Assembly: GCA_016793465.1 (NCBI GenBank)
Contig: JAEUJW010000029.1
Location: 1 to 64,000 of the forward strand
Reading direction: 5' to 3'
DNA from: Myxococcales bacterium
Lineage (GTDB): Bacteria > Myxococcota > Polyangia > Nannocystales > Nannocystaceae
DNA length: 64,000 nucleotides
The notes beneath the pieces are model-generated. The model did no database searches and was not told the origin of the DNA. It saw only the letters and a list, made by a program, of their open reading frames with translations. Position 1 is the stretch's first letter. Each line of letters starts with the position of its first letter. A program made the position numbers and the translations under genes. Below, in pieces: positions 55,138 through 63,453 of the stretch.

Positions 55138-56124
55138 TCAGCCCGGCACGACCGGCTGGCAGCAGCCCGTCTGGCAGTAGAACCCGTCGGCGCAGCTGTC
55201 GACGCCGAACATGTCGACCGTGCACGGCACGTCGCCGTCCTGGCACGCGTCCTCGGGGTCGCAGCCCTCCGGCAGCTCCTCCTCGCCGAAGCACAGCTCG
55301 CACTCGTCGCAGGTGTTGTTGCAGTCGGCCTGGAACGTGCACTTGCCGCAGGCCTCGATGTTGGCCAGCGAGCACTCCGGGCCCGAGCCGAGGAAGATGT
55401 CGACGGTGCCGTCCGGCGTGTCGACGTGGCAGCAGCCGAAGCAGTCGCAGCCGTTCGGCGTCAGGTCGGAGCAGACCTCGAGGCACACGTCGGGCACGTC
55501 CGGCGCGCACTCCATCTTGAACTCGCAGCCGATCGTCCCGCCCGGGTTGGCGGGGTCGCACTGCAGGTCGTACTCGCAGTGGTCGTTGCCGACGCCGCTG
55601 TCGTCGTCCCAGTAGCAGTCGTTCTTGCAGTCCTGGTTCTGGCCGGGCAGGTCGGTCTGCAGCGAGCCCTCGCTGTCGTCGCACGGGCTCGTACACTCCT
55701 TGTCGCCGCCGTCGATCGCCCCGTCGCCGTCGTTGTCGACGGTGTCGCCGCACTCGTAGATCATGTTGCCGCACGGCTTCTCGACCGGCATGCCGCCGAC
55801 CGTCGTGCCGCCGGTCTCGCCGGTCTCGCCGGTCGACGTCGACGTCGACGTCGACGTCGACGTCGACGAGCCCGTGGTCGGGTCCGGCGCCGTCGTCGTC
55901 TCCGGCAGCGGCCCGGTGCTCGTCGGCTCGGGCTCGCTGGTCGGCGCCGGCGTGTCGCCCGTCGGCGACGCGGTCGTGTCGGTCATCGGGGCCGACGTGC
56001 CCGCGGTCGTGCCGCCGTCCCCGGTCGACGTCTGTGTGTCCGCCTCCGTCTCACCCTTCCCGCCGCCGCAGGCCGGGGTCGCACCCAAAATTGTCGCAAA
56101 AAGCGCCCAGGAATGACGTGTCAT
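55138..56124 (-). CDS. Cys-rich lipoprotein with Ser-Thr repeat linker
   Basis: 328-aa lipoprotein (ATPAC lipobox near residue 19). Residues about 20-105 are a Thr/Ser/Pro/Asp linker containing six perfect S-T pairs. The rest has about 38 Cys: a NDGDGAIDGGDKEC calcium-like loop, CDDSEGSLQTDLPGQNQDCKNDCYWDDDSG, CDCFGCCHVDTPDGTVDIFLGSGPEC and CNNTCDECELCFGEEELPEGCDPEDAC. Similar sequences occur many times per genome in Nannocystis relatives; function unknown, surface display likely. Closely follows the S10-like gene start region on the same strand. Confidence 0.75.
   Translation of the reverse strand: MTRHSWALFATILGATPACGGGKGETEADTQTSTGDGGTTAGTSAPMTDTTASPTGDTPAPTSEPEPTSTGPLPETTTAPDPTTGSSTSTSTSTSTSTGETGETGGTTVGGMPVEKPCGNMIYECGDTVDNDGDGAIDGGDKECTSPCDDSEGSLQTDLPGQNQDCKNDCYWDDDSGVGNDHCEYDLQCDPANPGGTIGCEFKMECAPDVPDVCLEVCSDLTPNGCDCFGCCHVDTPDGTVDIFLGSGPECSLANIEACGKCTFQADCNNTCDECELCFGEEELPEGCDPEDACQDGDVPCTVDMFGVDSCADGFYCQTGCCQPVVPG
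55832..55867. repeat. Six perfect GTCGAC units
   Basis: A 36-bp hexanucleotide microsatellite; every unit is its own reverse complement. It encodes the S-T run in the lipoprotein linker, so gain or loss of units keeps the frame. Confidence 0.9.
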
Positions 56125-56167
56125 GGCCCGTGGGACCGGCCATGGAGGCGAGTTTCCAGCCGCCCCG

Positions 56168-56797
56168 TCAGTAGCCCGCCGGCACCTGTCCCGAGAGACA
56201 GTGGATGGTGTTCGGCGCGCGCCGCCGCGACCACTCGGCCTCCTGCGGCGCGGCGATCGTCCCCGCCTTCAGGCCCTCCTGCGGCGACCACGTCGGCGCG
56301 GCCCCCGGCGCCAGGCTGTGCAGGCCGCTCTGCCACACGCCGATGATGTACGTGTGCCCGGCGGCGCGGCAGCCGAGGAAGTCGGTCAGGCGGCGGGCCC
56401 AGTCGTGCCCCGGCAGGGCCCCGAACGTCTCGCAGGTGCGAAACCACCACAGCGCCTCGGGCCCGCTCAGGCGCTCGCGGATCGCCTCGAGGTCGCGGCG
56501 CAGCGGGTGGCCCGCGACCAGCGCCTCGGCGCCGAGCGGCTCGCGGTCGATGAAGGCCTTGCCCCACTTGCCGTGCCCCCAGAACTGCACCTCGGCGATC
56601 GGCCGATCCCCGCCCGCGCGCGCCAGCCACCCGAGCGCCTCGGCCCAGCTGCGCGCGCCCTGCCACATGTCCAGCCGCCGCAGCAGCGTGCCGTAGAGCG
56701 CCCCGCCCGAGCCCCACGCGTGCGACAGCCCCGGCCGCATGCGCTTGCCGGTGCACGTGCGGTCGAAGACCATCAGGCGAAGCGGCTGCGCGCGCAT
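56168..56797 (-). CDS. Possible caspase-fold (clan CD) cysteine peptidase-like protein
   Basis: 209-aa protein, no signal peptide. The layout suggests a caspase-like His/Cys dyad: strand VQFWGHGKWGKAFID with His75, then 47 residues later WWFRTCETFG with Cys122, each after a hydrophobic strand and before Gly, followed by AHTYIIGVW-type strand (GHTYIIGVWQSG). Spacing of His to Cys matches caspases, metacaspases and CHAT proteins. The N-terminus begins a strand (LRLMVFDRTC). No fused domain is seen, so it might be a lone effector or a non-proteolytic relative. It diverges from the propeller lipoprotein gene at 56889. The call rests on motif layout only. Confidence 0.5.
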   Translation of the reverse strand: MRAQPLRLMVFDRTCTGKRMRPGLSHAWGSGGALYGTLLRRLDMWQGARSWAEALGWLARAGGDRPIAEVQFWGHGKWGKAFIDREPLGAEALVAGHPLRRDLEAIRERLSGPEALWWFRTCETFGALPGHDWARRLTDFLGCRAAGHTYIIGVWQSGLHSLAPGAAPTWSPQEGLKAGTIAAPQEAEWSRRRAPNTIHCLSGQVPAGY

Positions 56798-56888
56798 GCC
56801 CGCCCGAGTCTACGCCGACCCGCCCGCGGCGACGAGGCCCGCACCCGCGCGACGCGAAGGCGTATCCTCGCGGACCCGGAGGTGTTCG

Positions 56889-58391
56889 ATGGCAAGGCGC
56901 TGGCTCCCCCTCATCGCGTGCATGGCGGCAGCTTGCGGCCGCCACGACGGCAACGCCGACGACGCCACCGCGCCGACCACCGTCCAGCCGACCCAGACCC
57001 CCGGCACCACCTCGCTCACCGAGGCCGCCGAGACCACCGCCGACGTCCCGACCGGCCCGACCTCCCAGGACCCCTCGACGAGCACCGGCCCGACCCCGAC
57101 CAGCGAGCCGCTCACCACCTCGACGTCCTCGTCGTCGACCGGCGGCGGCTGCGGCGCGTGCAACGAGCCCAACCAGCAGTGCGTCGACGGCGCCTGCGAG
57201 ACCACCTGCCAGGGCCAGGACCCCGACCCCTGCGGCCCCACCGACGTCTGCGACGTCATCAGCGGCACCTGCAAGCCGGCCGCCGACGCCTGCGTGCTCG
57301 CCGGCCCGACCGTCGCCTGCGGCGACCAGCAGTGCGGCCCCGGCACCGTGTGCGACGGCCAGAACACCTGCCTCGCCGTGTCCCCCTGCGCCGTCGCCAC
57401 CTGCACCTCGGACGGCCTGTGCTGGGGCGGCAGCTGCCAGTGCGAGCGCGGCGTCACCTGCCAGGACCCCGCCGCCGACGCGCTCAACGGCACCTTCGCG
57501 CTCGACCTGTTCGGCCTCGACTTCTCCGACGACTGCACCGCCTGGGGCGTCACCGTCAGCGGCGGCCAGGAGTTCGTGCGCCGCCTGGTGCCCGACGGCA
57601 CGCTCACGACCTGGGGCGCCATCGGCGACTACGACCTCGGCGAGGTCCGCGTGCTCCGCCACCTCACCGTCCCCCAGCTCACCCTCCCGCCGGACGACCG
57701 CTTCACCAGCCCCGGCGCCCCGCAGCACGTCGAGGGCTACGGCGAGGTCGCCGTCACCTACATCTGCTGCCCGACCTGCGGCGACTGCGCCAACAACCCC
57801 GAGGCCCGCGGCGTCGCCCGCCTGGTCGAGGACGACGCCAACATGCCGCTGCCCATCGTCATCTACGCCATGCCGACCCAGGGCACCGGCCCGTTCGGCA
57901 ACACCGCCCTCGACGGCGGCCCCCAGGGCCTCACGTGGGGCAACGACCGCGTGCTCTACGTCGGCAACACCAGCCAGAACGGCCAGCTCGAGACCGCCGA
58001 CCTCGCGGCCGCCACCACCGCCCCCGTGCACCTGTTCCCCGCCCGCGTCACCGCCGCGGCCGCCGTCAGCCCCGTGCACCTGCTCGTCGCCCTCGTCGAC
58101 GGCACCGTGCACCGCCTCAACACCGTCACCTTCGAGGTCGAGTTCGTCGCCGACCTCATGGCCGGCGTCACCAGCCTCAGCCACGACGCCTTCGACGGCT
58201 CGGTCTACGCCAGCCTCAACAACCTCGAGGTCGTCCGCCTCCACCCGTTCACCGGCGAGGTCGAGCCGTTCGCCGCCATGCCCGCCATCGGCCGCGTCGC
58301 CGTGAGCCCGAGCGGCAACCTCTGGTACGCCCCCGTCAAGTACCTCACCCCGGTCCCCCTGACGTCCTGGCCCCTGCCCGCGTCGCTCTGA
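56889..58391 (+). CDS. Cys-rich lipoprotein with propeller-like C-terminal domain
   Basis: 500-aa lipoprotein (lipobox MAAAC). A Thr/Ser linker (about 18-85) leads to Cys repeats resembling small EGF-like or tick-inhibitor-like knots (CGACNEPNQQCVDGACETTC, CGDQQCGPGTVCDGQNTC, CWGGSCQCERGVTC). The last 300 residues have propeller-like strands with NHL-type phrasing (GLTWGNDRVLYVGNTSQNG, LLVALVDGTVHRLN, FDGSVYASLNNLEVVRLHPFTGEV, GRVAVSPSGNLWYA). It has TATCCT at 56863-56868 and GGAGG 6 nt before ATG 56889. Probably surface-exposed. Confidence 0.72.
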   Translation: MARRWLPLIACMAAACGRHDGNADDATAPTTVQPTQTPGTTSLTEAAETTADVPTGPTSQDPSTSTGPTPTSEPLTTSTSSSSTGGGCGACNEPNQQCVDGACETTCQGQDPDPCGPTDVCDVISGTCKPAADACVLAGPTVACGDQQCGPGTVCDGQNTCLAVSPCAVATCTSDGLCWGGSCQCERGVTCQDPAADALNGTFALDLFGLDFSDDCTAWGVTVSGGQEFVRRLVPDGTLTTWGAIGDYDLGEVRVLRHLTVPQLTLPPDDRFTSPGAPQHVEGYGEVAVTYICCPTCGDCANNPEARGVARLVEDDANMPLPIVIYAMPTQGTGPFGNTALDGGPQGLTWGNDRVLYVGNTSQNGQLETADLAAATTAPVHLFPARVTAAAAVSPVHLLVALVDGTVHRLNTVTFEVEFVADLMAGVTSLSHDAFDGSVYASLNNLEVVRLHPFTGEVEPFAAMPAIGRVAVSPSGNLWYAPVKYLTPVPLTSWPLPASL

Positions 58392-58664
58392 CAATATCAC
58401 GCCAGCGACGCCCGCCATGACTCGCGGTCGACCGGTCGGCTCGTGGCCGCCGGTCCTCGTTCATTGACACCCCACGGCTCGACGCGCCGAAGGACCGGTG
58501 CATCCCCTCGCTGGCATTCGACGGCGAAGGCAGGGCGGACATCGGGAGGAGATACCGATCCCGGCCGACGGTTACGCGAACATCGAGACGTCCGGGGTGA
58601 TCGAGGCGCGAGACGAGCGAGCAATCCTCGCCGGAAATTGCAGACGCCGCTCACGCATCGGCGA

Positions 58665-58670
58665 TATCCT
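58665..58670 (+). promoter_or_regulatory. -10 element of membrane protein gene
   Basis: TATCCT, 7 nt before GTG 58678; leaderless transcript expected. Confidence 0.5.
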
Positions 58671-58677
58671 CGCGGAA

Positions 58678-59250
58678 GTGCCGGTCCTCGCCGTGCTCGT
58701 CGCGCTCGCCGCGTTCGTCGTCCTCGCGCTCGCGGCCCCCGAGCGCACCGCCGGGTGGCTCGCCAAGGAGGGCCCGGTCGAGCACGCCTCGCACGTGATC
58801 CTCGCCCTCGCCGCGCTCGCGTGGCTCGCCCTCGCCATTTTTAAAAGATCCGCCGCCCGCCTGCTGTCGCTCGCCCTCGCGCTGTTCCTCGCGCTCGTGC
58901 TCGCCGAGGAGCTCGACTGGGGCGCCGTCTACGGCTGGCGCGGCCCCGGCGAGGCGATCGCCCGCGTGTTCGGCCACCGCAACCTGCACAACGCCGCCAG
59001 CGGCAGCTCCTACCTGCTGTTCGCCGTCCCGCTCGCCGTCTACTTCGCCTGGCCGCGCGCCCCGCTGACGCCGACCCGCCACGAGCGCCGGGCCTTCGTC
59101 CTGCTCGCCGCCGCCTTCCTCGCCTGCAACCTCACCCCCTGGGAGCGCCACGGCCAGGAGCTGCTCGAGGCCCTGCTCTACGCCCTCATGCTCGCCGTCG
59201 CCGCCCGCTTGCTCCGCCCGGACGTCCGGGCGATCCTCGCCGCGCCATGA
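58678..59250 (+). CDS. Polytopic membrane protein
   Basis: 190-aa protein with about five membrane helices (VLAVLVALAAFVVLAL, ILALAALAWLALAIF, LLSLALALFLALVLA, SYLLFAVPLAVYFAW, AFVLLAAAFLACNL). Conserved-looking charged motifs sit between helices: EELDWGAVYGWRGPGE and FGHRNLHN, suggesting a functional site at the membrane surface. Family not recognised. GTG 58678 is chosen because TATCCT lies 7 nt upstream. The stop overlaps the next gene (ATGA). An AT-only block encodes I-F-K at 58838-58847. Confidence 0.6.
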   Translation: MPVLAVLVALAAFVVLALAAPERTAGWLAKEGPVEHASHVILALAALAWLALAIFKRSAARLLSLALALFLALVLAEELDWGAVYGWRGPGEAIARVFGHRNLHNAASGSSYLLFAVPLAVYFAWPRAPLTPTRHERRAFVLLAAAFLACNLTPWERHGQELLEALLYALMLAVAARLLRPDVRAILAAP

Positions 59251-59828
59251 CGGCCGAGTACCCCGTGCGCACACCGCTCCTCTACTGGGTCGTCGTCGGC
59301 GCGCTCGTCGTGCTCGGCCTGTTCGGCCTCGGCTTCACCGTCTACACCGCGGCCTTCGGCCCCGGCCCCGGCCTCACCGCGCTGTGCGCCCTCCTGGCGC
59401 TCGTCCCGGTCGTCTACATCGCCACCACCGGCGAGTACCGGGCCCGCGGCGCGCTGCGCCTGGCCGCCGGCCAGGTCTCGGTGCCCGACGCCGCCGGCCG
59501 CCCGCTGCACATGCGCCTGCCCGGCCTGCGGATCTCCAGCACCGCCGTCAGGGTGCGCGTGCGCCTCAACCTCATCCCCATCGCCGAGGTCGAGCGCGGC
59601 GTCGTGCTCGAGCTCAGCGACGGCGCCCGCAGCCGGCGGATCTCCACCCTCACGCTCGTCGACCGCGGCGCCCAGCAGAGCCTGCTCGACGACCTCGCAC
59701 GCGTGCTCGACGGCCAGCCTCCCCGCGGCCACGTCGTCGTCCCGCCCGTGCGTCCGCCCGACCTCCCGCGCCCGGGCGGCGACCTCGAGGCCCGGCTGGA
59801 CCGTGAGCTGGCCGCCCTCGACGACTGA
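59247..59828 (+). CDS. Membrane protein with cytoplasmic C-terminal domain
   Basis: 193-aa protein. Two membrane helices (about 13-35 and 43-62) are followed by a 130-residue soluble beta-rich domain (RLAAGQVSVPDAAGRPLHMRL, IAEVERGVVLELSDGARSRRISTLTLVDRG) that looks like a small PH-like/bPH domain. It overlaps the preceding membrane-protein gene by four bases (ATGA), so the two are co-translated and may form one complex. No named family is assigned. Confidence 0.55.
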   Translation: MTAEYPVRTPLLYWVVVGALVVLGLFGLGFTVYTAAFGPGPGLTALCALLALVPVVYIATTGEYRARGALRLAAGQVSVPDAAGRPLHMRLPGLRISSTAVRVRVRLNLIPIAEVERGVVLELSDGARSRRISTLTLVDRGAQQSLLDDLARVLDGQPPRGHVVVPPVRPPDLPRPGGDLEARLDRELAALDD

Positions 59829-59887
59829 TCGCCGCGCCCCCGGGCCTTCATCCCGGCCGGCGACCGAGCGATCCTGACGCCCGACCC

Positions 59888-61519
59888 GTGCCCGACGCCG
59901 CCGACCCCTCGCCAAGCCCGGCCCGCCGCGCGCATCATGAGGCCCCCGCCATGGAGGTCGTCACCGCCCCGCCGAGGCCCGCCGCCGTCAGCTCCGACGC
60001 CGGCGTGATGTCGCCGTGGGCCCGCGATCCGGCCCGCCGCGACAACCCCTGGGGCCTGTCCGCCGCCATCGCCCTGCTCGTCGCCATCACCACCCTCGCG
60101 CTCGTCGGCGTCGACTACCTCGACTTCGCCGACCTGGCGATGCTCTACCTGGTGGCGATCATGCTGGCCGCGCTGGTCAGCCGGGTCCTCGCGCTGGCCG
60201 CCGTCGTGCTCGCCGTCACCATCCTTGACTTCGCGATCGTCTACCCCCGCTTCGCCTTCGGCATCAGCGACGCCCACACCTTCGCGACGCTCAGCATCCT
60301 GATCGGCGCCGGCCTGGCGATCGGCGCCCAGACCAACGTGCTGCGCCGCAACGAGCGCGTCGCCCGCGACCACGAGCACCGCACCGCCGCCATGCTGGCG
60401 TTCACCCGCGACATCGCCACCGCCGCCGACATCCCGGAGATCGCCCGCATCACCGTCCACCACGTCGAGGACATCGCCGGCGCCCGCGCCGTCGTGCTCG
60501 TGCACGGCGACCACAGCCTCGCCCCCGCCGCCGGCGGCCTCGCCCTCAGCGAGCCCGAGCTCGAGGTCGCGCGCTGGAGCCTCGAGCAGGGCCTCCCCGC
60601 CGGCCACAGCACCACCACCCTCCCGCGCACCGGCGTCACCGCCCTCCCGCTGCGCGTCGCCGACGAGGTCCACGGCGTGCTCGTCGTCGGCCAGACCCGC
60701 GCGCACGGCGACTTCGACCTCGAGCAGCGCATCCTGCTCGACGCCCTCGCCCGCCAGGCCGGCTCCGCCATCGCCCGCGCCCGCCTCGTCGCCCTCGCCC
60801 GCGAGGCCACCCTGCGGGCCCGCACCGAGGAGCTGCGCTCGAGCCTGCTGTCCGCCGTGTCCCACGACCTGCGCACCCCGCTCGCCGTCATCACCGGCGC
60901 CGCCACCACCCTGCGCGACGACGCCGCCAGCGTGAGCCCGGCCGTCGGCGCCGAGCTGCTCGACACCATCGTCACCGAGGCCGCCCGCCTCGAACGCGTG
61001 CTGCAGAACCTCCTCGCCATCACCCGCGTCGAGACCGGCCTGCAGCCCGCGCGCGAGTGGATCCCCGTCGAGGAGCTGTGCGGCGCGGCCCTCGAGCGCC
61101 TGCGCAGCGTGCTCGGCGAGCGCCGCGTCGACATCGACATCCCGTCCGACCTGCAGGTGCCGGTCGACCCCGTGCTGTTCGAGCACGTGCTCATCAACCT
61201 CGTCGAGAACGCGGTCAAGTACGGCGCCCCGCCGATCGTCATCGAAGCCCGCGCCGACGGCGACCACGTCGACCTCCACGTCCGCGACCACGGCGCCGGC
61301 ATCCCGGGCGGCTACGCCGCGCGCATGTTCGAGAAGTTCTCCCGCGCCCCCGGCACCCGCGTGCCGGGCGTGGGCCTCGGCCTCGCCGTCGTGCGCGGCA
61401 TCGTCGAGGCCCACGGGGGCACGATCACCGCCGCCGACGCCGAGGGCGGCGGCGCCCGCTTCCACGTCCGCTTGCCCGCCGCCGGGGCGCCGACCCCGGC
61501 ACCTCCGGAGGACCCATGA
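59888..61519 (+). CDS. Sensor histidine kinase, short KdpD-like
   Basis: 543-aa membrane sensor. About residues 50-155 contain the four-helix DUF4118 region of KdpD (LVGVDYLDFADLAMLYLVAIMLAAL, VSRVLALAAVVLAV, DFAIVYPRFAFGISDAHTF), then a GAF-like domain (about 175-300), HisKA with SAVSHDLRTPLAVITGAATTL (phospho-His in H-D-L-R) and HATPase boxes NLVENAVKYG, HDHGAGI-type and GVGLGLAVVRGI. The N-terminal KdpD and Usp domains of full-length KdpD (about 890 aa) are absent, and no kdpABC genes are nearby. GTG 59888 gives the longest protein; ATG 59951 is also possible. Overlaps the response-regulator gene (ATGA). Confidence 0.82.
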   Translation: MPDAADPSPSPARRAHHEAPAMEVVTAPPRPAAVSSDAGVMSPWARDPARRDNPWGLSAAIALLVAITTLALVGVDYLDFADLAMLYLVAIMLAALVSRVLALAAVVLAVTILDFAIVYPRFAFGISDAHTFATLSILIGAGLAIGAQTNVLRRNERVARDHEHRTAAMLAFTRDIATAADIPEIARITVHHVEDIAGARAVVLVHGDHSLAPAAGGLALSEPELEVARWSLEQGLPAGHSTTTLPRTGVTALPLRVADEVHGVLVVGQTRAHGDFDLEQRILLDALARQAGSAIARARLVALAREATLRARTEELRSSLLSAVSHDLRTPLAVITGAATTLRDDAASVSPAVGAELLDTIVTEAARLERVLQNLLAITRVETGLQPAREWIPVEELCGAALERLRSVLGERRVDIDIPSDLQVPVDPVLFEHVLINLVENAVKYGAPPIVIEARADGDHVDLHVRDHGAGIPGGYAARMFEKFSRAPGTRVPGVGLGLAVVRGIVEAHGGTITAADAEGGGARFHVRLPAAGAPTPAPPEDP

Positions 61520-62214
61520 CCGCCGCGCACACGCCCCACCTCCTCCTGGTCGAGGACGACGAGCAGATCCGCCGCTTCCTCTCCGTGACCCTCGCCGGCC
61601 ACGACTTCCACCTCACCGAGGCCGGCACCCTGGCCGAGGGCGAGGCCGCCGCTGTCAAAGGCCCGGTCGACCTCGTGCTGCTCGACCTCGGCCTCCCCGA
61701 CGGCGACGGCGTCGACCTCGTCCGCAAGCTCCGCACCTGGTCCGAGGTGCCGATCCTCGTGCTGTCCGCGCGCGGCCGCGAGGACGACAAGATCGCCGCC
61801 TTCGACGCCGGCGCCAACGACTACCTGACCAAGCCGTTCGGCGTGCGCGAGCTGTTCGCCCGCATCCGCGTGGCCCTGCGCCAGGCCCGCAGCGCCCCCG
61901 ACAGCCCCGTGCACGAGGTCGGCCCCATCCGCGTCGACCTCGCGCGCCACGAGGTGTTCGTGTCCGGCAACCAGGTCCACCTCACCCCCATCGAGTACAA
62001 GATCCTCGCCCAGCTCATCCGCCACCCCGGCAAGCTGCTGACCTACACCCAGCTCCTCACCGAGATCTGGGGCCCCAACGCCGTCGAGCGCGTGCACTAC
62101 CTCCGCGTCCACATGGCCTCGCTGCGCCGCAAGGTCGAGGCCGACCCCGCCCGCCCCGCCTGGCTCATCACCGAGGCCGGCGTCGGCTACCGCCTGCGCG
62201 ACGCCCCGCCGTGA
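61516..62214 (+). CDS. kdpE: KdpE-like response regulator (OmpR family)
   Basis: 232 aa. Receiver domain 8-120 with acidic pocket (LLVEDDEQ), phospho-acceptor Asp in LVLLDLGLPDGDG, conserved Ser/Thr (VLSARGRED) and Lys (YLTKPFG). The C-terminal OmpR winged helix includes LTPIEYKILAQLIRHPGKLLTYTQLLTEIWG and RVHMASLRRKVEADPARPAWLITEAGVGYRL, close to KdpE. The start overlaps the kinase stop by four bases and has GGAGGA upstream. Its regulon is unknown because the potassium pump genes are not adjacent. Confidence 0.82.
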   Translation: MTAAHTPHLLLVEDDEQIRRFLSVTLAGHDFHLTEAGTLAEGEAAAVKGPVDLVLLDLGLPDGDGVDLVRKLRTWSEVPILVLSARGREDDKIAAFDAGANDYLTKPFGVRELFARIRVALRQARSAPDSPVHEVGPIRVDLARHEVFVSGNQVHLTPIEYKILAQLIRHPGKLLTYTQLLTEIWGPNAVERVHYLRVHMASLRRKVEADPARPAWLITEAGVGYRLRDAPP

Positions 62215-62291
62215 CCCACGCGCGGTACGGCGCGCGCACGCGAACGCCGTGGTGCAGACCACCCCGCGAACCGTGGTAGACCGAGGATCGC

Positions 62292-63410
62292 ATGAAGACC
62301 CTCGGTAAACAGGCGGCGGGGCGGCGGCTCGAGCGCATGAAGGCCTCGCCGCGCTGGCACGACGGCGGCTTTAAAAACCTGCACCCGCTGCTGCCCGACC
62401 TGAAGACCGGCGGCATGCCGCGCATCGGCGAGTTCCTGTGCGGCCCGCGGCGCGTGCCGAAGGCCCCGCTGCCGGCGTTCGACCCGCGCCCCGCGTGGAC
62501 CCGCCGGCCCGAGACCGGCCTGCGCGCCACCTGGCTCGGCCACTCGACGGTGCTGCTCGAGGTCGACGGCGTCCGCATCCTCACCGACCCGGTGTGGGGC
62601 GAGCGCGCCAGCCCGCTCGGCTTCGCCGGCCCCAGGCGCTTCCAGCCGATCCCCGTGCCGGTCAGCGCCCTCGCCGACGTCGACCTCGTCCTCATCTCCC
62701 ACGACCACTACGACCACCTCGACTACCCCACGATCAAGCAGCTCGTCGCCAGCGCCGTCCCGTTCGTCACCAGCCTCGGCGTCGGCGCCCACCTCGAGGC
62801 CTGGGGCATCGCGCCGTCGCGGATCACCGAGCTCGACTGGTGGGACAGCGTGCGCGTCGCCGACAGCGACGTCGTGGTCACCGCCACGCCCTCGCAGCAC
62901 TTCTCCGGCCGCACCATCGGCGCCCGCAACAGCACCCTGTGGTCCGGCTTCGCCGTGCGCAGCGACCGCCACGCCGTGTTCTTCAGCGGCGACACCGGCC
63001 TCACCGAGGAGTACCGCGACATCCGCGACCGCCTCGGCCCCTTCGACCTCGTCCTGCTCGAGGTCGGCGCCTTCCACCCCGGCTGGGGCGACATCCACCT
63101 CGGCCCCGAGCGCGCGCTGAAGGCCCACGCGCTCCTCGGCGGCGGCCTGCTGCTCCCCGTCCACTGGGGCACCTTCAGCCTCGCCACCCACGCCTGGGAC
63201 GACCCCGCCGAGCAGCTCGTGACCCGCGCCCCCGGGCTCGGCGCGCGCCTCGCCATGCCCCGCCTCGGCGAGCCCTTCGAGCCCGCCCGCGTCGGCGAGG
63301 TCGACCCGTGGTGGCGGGCCATCGCCGCCCTCGAGCGCCCCGACGACCCCGTCGAGCCGGCCAAGCCCGAGGAGCAAGCCGCCCTCGAGCCCCACTGGCC
63401 GCTCGACTGA
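62292..63410 (+). CDS. NAPE-PLD-like metallo-beta-lactamase-fold hydrolase
   Basis: 372-aa zinc phosphodiesterase-like enzyme. MBL fold ligands are clear: strand WLGHSTVLLEVDG, then HDHYDHLD (metal site), TPSQHFSGRT, FFSGDTG and the last His in LPVHWGTFSL. The NAPE-PLD subfamily feature LTDPVWGERASP is present. Relatives hydrolyse N-acyl phosphatidylethanolamine or cyclic/lipid phosphates. No signal peptide. ATG 62292 has TAGACC at 62277-62282 and GAGGA close upstream. F-K-N at residues 27-29 is encoded by an AT-only block. Confidence 0.85.
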   Translation: MKTLGKQAAGRRLERMKASPRWHDGGFKNLHPLLPDLKTGGMPRIGEFLCGPRRVPKAPLPAFDPRPAWTRRPETGLRATWLGHSTVLLEVDGVRILTDPVWGERASPLGFAGPRRFQPIPVPVSALADVDLVLISHDHYDHLDYPTIKQLVASAVPFVTSLGVGAHLEAWGIAPSRITELDWWDSVRVADSDVVVTATPSQHFSGRTIGARNSTLWSGFAVRSDRHAVFFSGDTGLTEEYRDIRDRLGPFDLVLLEVGAFHPGWGDIHLGPERALKAHALLGGGLLLPVHWGTFSLATHAWDDPAEQLVTRAPGLGARLAMPRLGEPFEPARVGEVDPWWRAIAALERPDDPVEPAKPEEQAALEPHWPLD

Positions 63411-63453
63411 GTCCGCCGGTTTTTGCGACCTCAAACCTCGGGGATCGACGCGC

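Noticed and set aside
58837..58848. Programmed frameshift at ATTTTTAAAAG and similar blocks
   Set aside because: In the reading frame the codons are ATT-TTT-AAA-AGA, which do not fit the X-XXY-YYZ slippery rule, and the downstream zero frame remains the coding one.
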